Of a DNA stretch of 6,819 nucleotides, positions 1 to 6,252 are shown in pieces. The notes beneath the pieces are model-generated. The model was not told the origin of the DNA, ran no database searches, and worked only from the letters and a program-made list of their open reading frames with translations. Source of the DNA: an uncultured Clostridia bacterium (GTDB lineage Bacteria; Bacillota; Clostridia; Oscillospirales; Ruminococcaceae); the NCBI GenBank assembly GCA_937892655.1, contig CALBJC010000112.1:1-6819 (forward strand), read 5' to 3'. The first letter of the stretch is position 1; each line of letters begins with the position of its first letter. The position numbers and the translations under genes were made by a program.

Positions 1-888
1 CGACACGGCAGACGAAGCTGTTATCAATCATCTTCATCAGCTTGGTGTGAAGGTTATCGCCCTCAGATGTGCAGGATTCAACAACGTTGACGTTAAGGCA
101 GCATTTGGGAAAATACACGTTTTGAGAGTTCCAGCATATTCCCCTTACGCAGTTGCTGAACACGCAATAGCGTTGCTTCTTACCTCAGTAAGACGGATAC
201 ACAAGGCTTACATCGTTCAAAGGACTTCAATTTCAGCTTATCAGGACTTACAGGGTTTGACCTTTACGGAAAAACCGTTGGGGTTATAGGAACGGGAAAA
301 ATCGGAAAAATATTTATAAATATCTGCCGTGGGTTTGGAATGAAGGTTTTAGCTTATGATAAATTTCCTGCCCCTGACCTTGAGGATGGCGAAAACATCA
401 GATATACAGATTTAGATGAGCTTTTTCAAAACAGCGATATCATCTCTCTTCACTGCCCGCTAACTGAGGATACTCATCATATCATTGATGCTTCATCTTT
501 AGAAAAATGCAAGAAGGGCGTTGTAATCTTAAATACATCAAGAGGCGCTTTAGTTGACGCAGAAGCACTTTTAGCGGGTATCAAATCACGCAAGGTTGGT
601 GCTGCTTGTCTTGACGTTTACGAAGAAGAATCTGACTTTTTCTTTGAGGATTACTCAGGACACATTATGGAAGACGATACTCTTGCAAGACTCATCTCAA
701 TGCCTAATGTTATCGTTACATCACATCAGGCGTTTTTGACAAATGAAGCGCTTTCAAATATAGCACAGACAACTATTGATAATATCCTGCAGCTTGCAAA
801 AACAGGTCAATGCCCAAATGAGCTTTGCTTTATAAAGGGTCAGGCAGTAGACTGCAAGGACGGAAAATGCTTTACAGATAAGAAATAG
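1..888 (+). pseudogene. ldhA: D-lactate dehydrogenase (NAD-dependent 2-hydroxyacid dehydrogenase), 5'-truncated by the window and frameshifted
   Basis: This cytoplasmic enzyme reduces pyruvate to D-lactate with NADH, regenerating NAD+ in fermentation. The reading frame enters at base 2 (DTADEAVINHL...), runs through ALRCAGFNNVD and VPAYSPYAVAEHA, then shifts near 211. Frame 2 gives ...RRIHKAY; the frame starting at 211 continues HRSKDFNFSLSGLTGFDLYGK, the GTGKIG nucleotide-binding loop, NTSRGALVD (substrate Arg), LDVYEEE (catalytic Glu) and TSHQAFLT (catalytic His), ending CPNEL plus a short Cys-containing tail. Restoring one base (for example TACCAT for TACAT at 209-213) gives about 295 continuous residues. 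E. coli LdhA has 329, so only about 35 N-terminal residues lie outside the window. Both sides of the break match the LdhA family closely, so the lesion is recent or a sequence error. A terminator follows directly, so this is the last gene of its transcript. A related D-2-hydroxyacid substrate cannot be excluded, but the LdhA-type motifs make lactate likeliest. Confidence 0.88.
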
Positions 889-890
889 TT

Positions 891-923
891 AAAAACAGCG
901 GGACTTTAATTCCCGCTGTTTTT
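891..923 (+). terminator. Intrinsic terminator of the D-lactate dehydrogenase gene
   Basis: A perfect 13-bp stem (891-903 with 911-923) encloses a 7-base loop. The 3' arm ends in five T, then CTT. It starts two bases after the dehydrogenase stop codon. The 5' arm begins with five A, so it could also work on the opposite strand, but no minus-strand gene ends here. Confidence 0.9.
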
Positions 924-938
924 CTTAAATATTTCGTA

Positions 939-967
939 TTGAAAAAACATAACCTCTATGCTATAAT
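939..967 (+). promoter_or_regulatory. Sigma-A promoter of the CotH-family lipoprotein gene
   Basis: TTGAAA at 939-944 and TATAAT at 962-967 are separated by exactly 17 bases. The expected start site is near 974, giving a short leader of about 28 bases before the ATG at 1002. A second TATAAT-like box at 973-978 has no good -35 partner. The promoter follows the upstream terminator, so the lipoprotein gene is an independent unit. Confidence 0.8.
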
Positions 968-1001
968 ATCGGTATAATTTTATGTATATGGAGAAATGTT
1001 T

Positions 1002-2631
1002 ATGGGTATTTTCAGAAAAATCCTGATTGCGGCTTTGCCTTTTATGGCAGTTTGTATGCTATGCTCCTGTGGCAAGGACAGCAATAGCACAGATACAGAT
1101 TCTGTTACAGACACAAGCTCATCAGTTGAGCAAACAACCGACAATCAGTCCGTTCAAAGTCAGGCTATGGCTACTGTCTATATCAACACAGTAAGCACCG
1201 ATTCTGACGCTATAAACTTTGTTACAAAGCCTGTTTCAGGTCACGTTTCATCTCAGATAGCTTCATGGACTCCGAATTACGTTATGCCGCCTGAGCCATA
1301 TTATGAGCCTTGTACTGTTACTTTAAACGACAGTGAAGGCAATGTTTTACTTGACTCACTTACTGCAAATGTAAAGGTAAGAGGCAACTGGACCACAAAC
1401 TATGAGAAAAAGCCATTGAGAATCAAGTTTGATGAGCCTCAGAATATGCTTGGCTTAAATGACGGCGCAGATATGAAAAACTGGCTTTTACTCGCTGAAT
1501 ACAAGGACCGTTCAATGCTAAGAAACAAAACAATCTTCTCGATTGCAAATGAGCTTTATGCAGAGGACGGCTACTACTGTACAGACGCTGAATTTGTTGA
1601 GGTTTATATCAACGATCAGTACTGGGGCGTTTACCTTCTCGCCGAACAGCAGCAGATAAACAAGGACAGAGTTGATATCACAGAGGCCGAAGAAGGCTAT
1701 GAGGGTACAGATATCGGTTATTTCCTGGAGTTTGACGGATATTTCTATACAGAAGATGAGCTTCAGCGCTTCCACGTTGACTACAATGATAACGCACCGC
1801 TTACCCCTTATGACGGTAGTGGCGGCGGAGGCAGAACAAGCACCTGCTTACCCGAAAAGAGATCCTTGCAAGGATGTAGGCTTTACTATCAAGAGCGATA
1901 TTTACAGCGAAGCACAGCGTGACTTTATTGCAAACTTTGTAAACTGCGTATACAAGATTATGTATGAAGCGGCTTACAACGATGTAGCTTATGTTTTCAA
2001 CTCCGATTACTCAGCTATTGAAATCTCAGAGGATATAACTCCTCAGCAGGCTGTTGAGGCGGTTGTTGATACAAAGTCACTCGCTTTGGCATACATCATC
2101 AACGAACTCGGCTGTGACGCTGATATTTACTGGTCAAGCTTCTTTATGAGCGTTGACTTTGGTCCTGACGGAAACAAAAAGCTCACATTTGAAGCTCCTT
2201 GGGACTTCGACTCAGGCGTTGGCAACAAGGCACGTTGCGAAACGGGCAGAGGCTTCTACGCTTCAAATATTGTTCCTGACGTAAACGGTGGTCCATACCA
2301 CGGCGGTGAATACGAAACAGTAAACCCATGGCTTGTAGTTCTCGCTTATGAAGACTGGTATCAGCAGATTATCAAGGAAAGCTGGACAGAGGCTTATGAT
2401 AACGGTGTATTTGACAGAGCGCTTGAGATGATTGAAAATGATAAAATCGCATACGCTGATGCATTCACTAGAAACTATGACCGCTGGTCAAATATGCAAA
2501 GAGGCAACGAAATCGAATCTGAGCTTTGCTTTAAGGCAAAGGCTTGTCTTACTCACGAGGCAGCCGCAAACTACCTCAAGGAATGGCTGACTACAAGAAT
2601 CGGTTTTATGAACGAACACTGGCACTTATAA
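1002..2631 (+). pseudogene. CotH kinase family lipoprotein, frameshifted
   Basis: CotH-family proteins are atypical kinases; Bacillus CotH phosphorylates spore-coat proteins, and related secreted forms occur in Clostridia, some with cellulosomes. I chose the ATG at 1002 because GGAG at 990-993 lies 8 bases before it; the in-frame ATG at 996 is too close. The N-terminus has a basic start, a hydrophobic core and lipobox LCSC (lipidated Cys23), so the protein is probably membrane-anchored and extracellular, followed by a Ser/Thr/Gln/Asp linker to about residue 55. The kinase-like part shows VRGNWT (about 126), KKPLRIKF (136), NWLLLAEYKDRSMLRN (160-175), and YWGVYLLAEQ. After the break come FTIKSDIYSEAQRDF and PWDFDS (about 400), whose Asp residues fit the metal-binding site. 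The frame changes by a net +1 base between about 1785 and 1862, possibly one extra A in the run at 1855-1858; correcting it gives about 542 residues. No dockerin or membrane anchor is visible after the domain. The substrate is unknown. Confidence 0.85.
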
Positions 2632-2649
2632 GATTATTTACAATCAAAG

Positions 2650-2685
2650 AAAGACCTCCGACTTAAAGATATGTCGGAGGTCTTT
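2650..2685. terminator. Bidirectional terminator between convergent CotH and Na/Pi genes
   Basis: A 13-bp perfect stem (2650-2662 with 2673-2685) with a 10-base loop has A-rich and T-rich flanks on both sides. It lies 18 bases after the CotH stop and 16 bases beyond the stop of the minus-strand transporter, so it can end transcripts from both directions. The T tract is short on the plus strand (TTTT) and interrupted on the minus strand. Confidence 0.88.
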
Positions 2686-2701
2686 TAAATTATCAGGAAT
2701 A

Positions 2702-4390
2702 TTACTGTGCATCTATTCTCTGTGAACCGGTTGGGTTAGTAATTGAATAGCCTACATTTACAAGGTGGTCTGCAACACGCTCAAGACCTAATACAAACGA
2801 TGAGTAGTATGGGCTGACTGAAGCATTACAGCTGCCATCGGCAAGACGTGCAAAATGCTTTGCCATAAGATCCTTTTTCATAGCGTCTACGCTCTGCTCA
2901 AGAGTTGTAAGCTCTGAAAGCTCCTCTTTATTGAGGTTTTCAAACGCATCCTTTGAAATTGAGAACATCTGCATGATTCTGTCACGCATTTCGCTGATAC
3001 CCTCTTTTGCACTACTTGAGAATGAAATACCCTTGCTATGCATTTCAATGCCGATTTCGTGGAAATTTTCAGCGTGGTCACCGATACGTTCAAGGTCATT
3101 GAGAACATGAAAATACGAACCGATTACTTCTTCATCGCTTGCTTCAACATAGCCTGAAAGCTTGATCAAAAACTGCGTGAGTTCACTGTTTGTAAAGTTT
3201 ATTATTTCTTCATTTTTCTTGATTTTTTCACCGTTTTCACTTGAACCTGTTTCGATTGACAGGAATGAAAGATTGATGTTTTCACGAACAAGATTGAGCA
3301 TATAGTCGATTTCCTTCTTAACCTGCATAAGCGCAACAGGTGGCATTGAAAGAAGTCTGTCATCGACAAATTCAAGTGTAAGCTCTTCTGTCTGTTCTGT
3401 CTTATCCTTGATAATAAGAGTAGAATACTTTACAAGCTGTTTTACAAATGGCAAGAGAAGCAGAGTTGTAGTTACGTTGAAGATAACGTGGAACAATGAT
3501 ACTCTCATCTGTAATGACATAGGATCACTACCCGGGAATACAGACACAAGCAGATTTACTACAGGCTCTTTGAATATCCAGATAATTGCAGCGAATGCTA
3601 TACTACCTACAACATTGAAGGTAAAGTGAATAAGCGCTACTCTCTTTGAGTTTGCGTTTGCGCCTACTGATGCCAAAAGCGCTGTTACACAAGTACCGAT
3701 ATTTGCGCCAAGAATAATAAACAACGCCAAATCAAGCGGTAAAACGCCTGTACCAACCATTGTGATAACAACACCCGTTGCCGCTGATGAGCTCTGAATG
3801 AGAGCTGTAAAGATGACACCTACCAAAATCATAAGCGGTGGAAAATCTATCACCTTGAAAATATCAGTAAAGATACTCTCTACTATAGGATTACCAAATG
3901 CCTGCTCACTGCTCATAATGTTAAGACCAACGAAGATAAGACCAAGGCCTGAGCACAAAAGACCCGCAAGCTTTATCTTTTCTTTCTTGAAAAATCCCAT
4001 CATTACGCCGGCAAAGGCTAAAAGATACATAGCCAAATTAAAATAATCATTTTTAAGTGAAACCAGAATACCCGTTACTGTAGTACCGATGTTTGCACCC
4101 ATAATAATAGGGGTTGCCTGCATAAGAGTCATAACACCTGCGTTTACAAGACCGATAACCATTACAGAGGTTGCCGATGAGCTCTGGATAATAGCAGTAA
4201 CGCCCGCACCAATTCCGACGCCTGAAAAACGGTTGTTACTGATTTTTTCGAGAAGCCTTTTCATACCTGAGCTTGCGCTCTTTTCAAGAGCATCGCCCAT
4301 AAAATTCATACCTACGATAAACACACCTACACCCGCTAAAAGCCAGATAAGACTTTCAATGAGTTTTCCAATATCGCCTGATGATACCAT
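2702..4390 (-). CDS. Na/Pi cotransporter family protein with C-terminal PhoU domain
   Basis: This inner-membrane protein of the NptA/YjbB type uses the sodium gradient to move phosphate; in E. coli the YjbB relative has been linked to phosphate export. The 562 residues are usual for the family. Residues 1-320 hold several hydrophobic helices and two inverted Na/Pi repeats, each with the signature QSSS (69-72 and 199-202) followed by GANIGT-V-T (98-106 and 228-236). After a charged linker, residues about 350-555 form a PhoU-like helical domain with the paired motifs DLERIGDHAENF (432-443) and GLERVADHLVNV (535-546), whose acidic residues bind metal clusters in PhoU. The start is well supported: AAAGGAG lies 7 bases upstream of ATG. 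The gene stands alone with its own promoter and terminator, and no pst or phoU gene is next to it in the window. I see no clear Pho-type operator. Transport direction cannot be read from sequence. Confidence 0.93.
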   Translation of the reverse strand: MVSSGDIGKLIESLIWLLAGVGVFIVGMNFMGDALEKSASSGMKRLLEKISNNRFSGVGIGAGVTAIIQSSSATSVMVIGLVNAGVMTLMQATPIIMGANIGTTVTGILVSLKNDYFNLAMYLLAFAGVMMGFFKKEKIKLAGLLCSGLGLIFVGLNIMSSEQAFGNPIVESIFTDIFKVIDFPPLMILVGVIFTALIQSSSAATGVVITMVGTGVLPLDLALFIILGANIGTCVTALLASVGANANSKRVALIHFTFNVVGSIAFAAIIWIFKEPVVNLLVSVFPGSDPMSLQMRVSLFHVIFNVTTTLLLLPFVKQLVKYSTLIIKDKTEQTEELTLEFVDDRLLSMPPVALMQVKKEIDYMLNLVRENINLSFLSIETGSSENGEKIKKNEEIINFTNSELTQFLIKLSGYVEASDEEVIGSYFHVLNDLERIGDHAENFHEIGIEMHSKGISFSSSAKEGISEMRDRIMQMFSISKDAFENLNKEELSELTTLEQSVDAMKKDLMAKHFARLADGSCNASVSPYYSSFVLGLERVADHLVNVGYSITNPTGSQRIDAQ

Positions 4391-4471
4391 AAATTTACTC
4401 CTTTAATACTTCTTGATCGACTGTTTGTTTTCGTATGAGAACGGGTCTATCATCAACACCCATCCAGCGTC

Positions 4472-4480
4472 ATTATAACA
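4472..4480 (-). promoter_or_regulatory. Extended -10 promoter of the Na/Pi cotransporter gene
   Basis: On the minus strand the sequence reads TGTTATAAT: a perfect -10 box (4472-4477) with the TG of an extended -10 (4479-4480). The -35 region is poor, which fits extended -10 promoters. The predicted start near 4465 leaves a leader of about 75 bases before the ATG, with no terminator hairpin in it. Confidence 0.65.
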
Positions 4481-4587
4481 CAGAATTCGGTTAAGATATA
4501 GTAAGATTTGCAAATTCTAAAAACTAATATTTTTACCGCATTTTTCTTTGAAAATTTTTATGAAAAAGCACAAAATTTAGTAGATAT

Positions 4588-4622
4588 AAAAAACCGACGG
4601 AATAATTTTCCGTCGGTTTTTT
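4588..4622 (-). terminator. Intrinsic terminator of the GNAT acetyltransferase gene
   Basis: A perfect 15-bp stem (4588-4602 with 4608-4622) with a 5-base loop sits 2 bases beyond the acetyltransferase stop codon on the minus strand. The minus-strand 3' arm ends in six T. It is nearly symmetrical, but no plus-strand gene reads into it. The stretch 4481-4587 between it and the next promoter is AT-rich and otherwise empty. Confidence 0.9.
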
Positions 4623-4624
4623 TA

Positions 4625-5278
4625 CTACTTGTTGGTTACAGAATGGCAATGGATATAAAATTCTTCCTGACTTGGCTGCCAGGCTTTTTCCTTTTTGGGA
4701 AATCTCTTTTCATATTCCTCCAAAGCCTTTTCGTCTTTTGATTTTTCATCAAATGAGCTACCATAGTATGTCCACTTTCTGCCGTTCAATACATCGGGTA
4801 CAAGCTCTTTTAGCATCATAGCCATCGGGCAGAAACCGCCTTCTAAATAAACATTATACTTTACACAGCTTTTAAATCCACGGGAAACATAGTTTGACGG
4901 ATTGCCAAAGATAATAATAGTATCATAGCCCATCTCAACAGCTCTGTCAAAGGTATAATTAAGAAGCGCCTTTCCGTAGCCTTTTCGCTGATAATCAGGA
5001 TGTACGCATAAAGGGCCAAAGGATATTACAGGCTTTATATTGCCCTGTTCATCAACAAGCTTTGATTTTGTATACATAACGCTTGCGATTATTTTACCGT
5101 CAAGCTCGATAACATAATCAAGCTGAGGGATAAAGTCCTTATGGTCTCTCATAGTGTGGATAAGAAAATGCTCGTTACAGCCGGGAACATACAAATTCCA
5201 GAACGCCTCACGCGCTAAAGTCTCAACCTCTGCGTAGTCATTTTCTGTTTCAAGACGAATGATATAGTTTTTGTTCAT
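4625..5278 (-). CDS. GNAT family N-acetyltransferase
   Basis: GNAT enzymes transfer an acetyl group from acetyl-CoA to an amine on a small molecule or protein; the substrate here is unknown. I start the protein at 5278 (MNKNYIIRLE, 217 residues) because GGAGG at 5287-5291 is 8 bases upstream. The in-frame ATG at 5293 overlaps that ribosome binding site and is probably not used. In order the protein shows an N-terminal beta strand and helix (to about residue 55), a strand VIELDGKIIASVMYT, the acetyl-CoA motif A FGPLCVHPDYQRKGYG (87-102) with the pyrophosphate-binding Q-R-K-G-Y-G, the later GNPSNYVSRGF segment (about 125-135), and a C-terminal tail of about 50 residues that is highly charged (EKSKDEKALEEYEKRFPKKEK) and lies outside the core fold. 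There is no signal peptide, so it is cytoplasmic. A long leader with a peptide ORF and an attenuator precedes it, suggesting induction by a translation-related signal, possibly an antibiotic that it or a co-induced system counters. That role is inference. Confidence 0.9.
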   Translation of the reverse strand: MNKNYIIRLETENDYAEVETLAREAFWNLYVPGCNEHFLIHTMRDHKDFIPQLDYVIELDGKIIASVMYTKSKLVDEQGNIKPVISFGPLCVHPDYQRKGYGKALLNYTFDRAVEMGYDTIIIFGNPSNYVSRGFKSCVKYNVYLEGGFCPMAMMLKELVPDVLNGRKWTYYGSSFDEKSKDEKALEEYEKRFPKKEKAWQPSQEEFYIHCHSVTNK

Positions 5279-5286
5279 TGTTTTTT

Positions 5287-5291
5287 CCTCC
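5287..5291 (-). promoter_or_regulatory. Ribosome binding site deciding the GNAT start
   Basis: The minus strand reads ATGGAGGAAAAAACAATG. GGAGG is 8 bases from the second ATG (5278) and overlaps the first (5293), so translation should begin at 5278. The site lies downstream of the attenuator, so it is present only in read-through transcripts. Confidence 0.8.
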
Positions 5292-5310
5292 ATTAAATCG
5301 TGATTTTTTC

Positions 5311-5355
5311 AAAAAACACGGGAGGGTACTTGATAACAGCAGGTAAACCTCCCGT
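5311..5355 (-). terminator. Leader terminator (transcription attenuator) upstream of the GNAT gene
   Basis: On the minus strand ACGGGAGG (5355-5348) pairs perfectly with CCTCCCGT (5325-5318). The loop is 22 bases, and the stem is followed by G and six T (5316-5311). It lies inside the 5' leader of the acetyltransferase, about 75-120 bases after the predicted transcript start and 33 bases before the start codon, so it should stop most transcripts unless overridden. Its 5' arm begins at the base after the leader-peptide stop codon. Confidence 0.78.
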
Positions 5356-5366
5356 TTACGCTACTA
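5337..5366 (-). promoter_or_regulatory. Candidate antiterminator hairpin overlapping leader peptide and attenuator
   Basis: On the minus strand GTAAAC (5359-5354), loop GGGAG (5353-5349) and GTTTAC (5348-5343) form a perfect 6-bp hairpin. Allowing one bulged C at 5360, it extends by six pairs (two G-U) to 5366/5337. It uses the terminator's whole 5' arm in its upper stem and loop, so the two folds exclude each other. The 5' half also covers the last leader codons, linking the choice to ribosome position. This was found by hand pairing; energies were not computed. Confidence 0.5.
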
Positions 5367-5388
5367 TTGCCTTTCTAGATTTTTTCAA
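5356..5388 (-). CDS. Putative regulatory leader peptide MKKSRKAIVA
   Basis: A TTG-started ORF of 10 codons plus TAA reads TTG AAA AAA TCT AGA AAG, then codes A-I-V-A. A strong Shine-Dalgarno, AAAGGGG (5403-5397), stands exactly 8 bases upstream, better placed than chance would suggest. The peptide is basic at the start and ends hydrophobic. Its stop codon abuts the 5' arm of the attenuator stem, the arrangement expected if a stalled ribosome controls terminator folding. No second gene is fused or overlapping. Short leader peptides of this type regulate antibiotic-responsive genes in Firmicutes, but I do not recognise this sequence. It could be a chance ORF; the well-spaced SD and position argue against that. 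Confidence 0.6.
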   Translation of the reverse strand: MKKSRKAIVA

Positions 5389-5412
5389 ACAACAATCCCC
5401 TTTAAGTATTTT

Positions 5413-5428
5413 CAAATCTTCCGATTTG
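5413..5428 (-). other. 5'-terminal hairpin of the GNAT leader RNA
   Basis: On the minus strand CAAATC-GGAA-GATTTG makes a 6-bp stem with a GGAA loop. It begins at about the second base of the predicted transcript (start near 5429). A hairpin at the extreme 5' end commonly protects Firmicute mRNA from 5' exonuclease, which would suit a leader RNA that is made constitutively. Function is inferred from position only. Confidence 0.45.
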
Positions 5429-5435
5429 TATTATG

Positions 5436-5464
5436 ATTATAGCATAATCTATAGTATTTTTCAA
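5436..5464 (-). promoter_or_regulatory. Sigma-A promoter of the GNAT gene and its leader
   Basis: Read on the minus strand, TTGAAA (5464-5459) and TATAAT (5441-5436) are spaced by exactly 17 bases, with TG one base before the -10 box. This near-consensus promoter should be strong. With start near 5429 it gives a leader of about 150 bases, unusually long for this window. A strong promoter followed by a terminator implies control by attenuation rather than by initiation. Confidence 0.83.
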
Positions 5465-5499
5465 TAGCATTTTATCATTCGGATGGCATTGTATTGCTA

Positions 5500-5528
5500 T
5501 ATACATTTATGGCTGTGTATGCTACAAT
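5500..5528 (+). promoter_or_regulatory. Promoter of the 185-residue unknown protein
   Basis: TATACA (5500-5505) and TACAAT (5523-5528) are spaced 17 bases apart, with an extended TG at 5520-5521. It is divergent from the acetyltransferase promoter; the two -35 boxes are 35 bases apart, so a regulator bound between them could touch both. Confidence 0.6.
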
Positions 5529-5559
5529 TTTAAAAATTTGAAGCAGGAGGCAAACAGGT

Positions 5560-6117
5560 ATGATCAACTCTATTAATAACGCTTATAATCGTATTATGAG
5601 CTTGGAAAAGCAAAGTAACAAACTCACATCAGATATCACTAGCAAAGAAAAAGAAGAAAAAAATACTAAGTGTGACGTTATTGAGATTTCAAAAGAATGT
5701 TTGCAACAGCTTCAAAATCAAAAGGATTCATCAGTAAACACTATCGATGAAGAAACAACACTCGAAAACGCTACTCAACAAACCGAAGAATTAAAAAGTG
5801 CAGATGAATCTGAAAAGCCAGAAGAAAGCCCTGAAGCAACTTCAACAGGAACATCAATGGGGATAAACGCAGGTAAACTTGCAAGAAAGCTTGCTGCTGC
5901 AAAAACAAGAGAGCAAGTCCAGGCTGTTATGCAAGAAATCCGACAGGATATAGACGAATGTGAAGCAGGTAAAGCACAAGGTGCAACTGTAGATGAATCA
6001 AGTCTGAAGGCTGCACAGAATCTACTGAGTCAGGCAAGTCAGAAAATGAGTCAGGTTTCAAACCGCCAAACAACACCTGAAGAAGATATGGCATTTTTAA
6101 TGGCAGGCTTGATGTAA
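5560..6117 (+). CDS. Hypothetical acidic, Gln-rich 185-residue protein
   Basis: I do not recognise this protein. The start is sound: AGGAGG at 5545-5550 lies 9 bases before the ATG, behind a plausible promoter. There is no signal peptide or membrane segment, so it should be cytoplasmic unless exported by another route. Residues 1-35 are polar and probably helical. CDVIEISKECLQQLQ (about 38-52) resembles a short VEIS-type motif seen in several small Clostridia proteins and in FlgM-like anti-sigma factors, a weak likeness. Residues 55-100 are low-complexity, rich in Glu, Ser and Thr, and probably disordered. Residues about 104-170 (KLARKLAAAKTREQVQAVMQEIRQD... to SQKMSQVSN) look like two or three amphipathic helices, possibly the conserved functional part. 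The C-terminus EEDMAFLMAGLM is hydrophobic and Met-rich. It is a single-gene unit. Neighbours do not suggest a role; I assign none. Confidence 0.82.
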   Translation: MINSINNAYNRIMSLEKQSNKLTSDITSKEKEEKNTKCDVIEISKECLQQLQNQKDSSVNTIDEETTLENATQQTEELKSADESEKPEESPEATSTGTSMGINAGKLARKLAAAKTREQVQAVMQEIRQDIDECEAGKAQGATVDESSLKAAQNLLSQASQKMSQVSNRQTTPEEDMAFLMAGLM

Positions 6118-6131
6118 TTTTATTATAACAA

Positions 6132-6163
6132 AAACGGCAGTTCTCTTTTGAAAACTGCCGTTT
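6132..6163. terminator. Terminator shared by the unknown gene and tRNA-Leu
   Basis: An 11-bp perfect stem (6132-6142 with 6153-6163) has a 10-base loop. It follows the stop codon at 6117 and also lies 5 bases beyond the 3' CCA of the minus-strand tRNA-Leu. On the minus strand the stem is followed by five T; on the plus strand only three, so it is stronger for the tRNA transcript. Confidence 0.82.
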
Positions 6164-6168
6164 CATTA

Positions 6169-6252
6169 TGGTGCGGGTGACAGGACTTGAACCTGCACGG
6201 TGGTGCCAATAGAACCTAAATCTATCGCGTCTGCCAATTCCGCCACACCCGC
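6169..6252 (-). tRNA. tRNA-Leu (anticodon UAG)
   Basis: On the minus strand the acceptor stem is GCGGGTG paired with CACCCGC, then A73 and an encoded CCA (6171-6169). The D-arm region has the Leu-type GGCGGAATTGGCAGACGC. The anticodon stem is ATAGA/TCTAT around loop TTTAGGT, giving anticodon UAG, which reads CUA and, by wobble, other CUN codons. The T arm is GCAGG-TTCAAGT-CCTGT. At 84 bases with an extended variable region it is a class II tRNA, as expected for leucine. Its own promoter lies about 90 bases upstream. Confidence 0.97.

Noticed and set aside
1518..1775. 85-codon open frame on the minus strand
   Set aside because: It lies antisense to the conserved CotH core, has no ribosome binding site, and its product resembles nothing; it is a shadow.
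1845..1865. Programmed ribosomal frameshift in the CotH gene
   Set aside because: There is no X-XXY-YYZ slippery heptamer in the needed frame, no downstream pseudoknot that I can see, and CotH proteins are not known to use recoding; an indel is simpler.
2887..3108. 73-codon minus-strand open frame inside the transporter gene
   Set aside because: It is an out-of-frame reading of the PhoU part of the Na/Pi gene, which is well conserved in the main frame.
3408..4406. Three plus-strand open frames opposite the Na/Pi gene (3408-3629, 3798-4046, 4089-4406)
   Set aside because: All are antisense to the conserved transmembrane repeats with no promoter or SD of their own.
4391..4465. Regulatory uORF or attenuator in the Na/Pi leader
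   Set aside because: A 6-codon ATG frame exists near the predicted start but lacks an SD, and the only hairpin is a 4-bp GGGT/ACCC stem with no U run.
4508..4741. 77-codon plus-strand open frame
   Set aside because: It reads through the strong hairpin at 4588-4622 and into the antisense of the acetyltransferase; no SD.
5294..5429. Metabolite riboswitch or T-box in the GNAT leader
   Set aside because: The leader is short (about 150 bases), shows no T-box TGG-type bulge motif or recognisable riboswitch core, and is better explained by the peptide ORF plus terminator.
5927..6166. 79-codon minus-strand open frame
   Set aside because: It starts inside the terminator stem and is antisense to the well-supported 185-residue gene.
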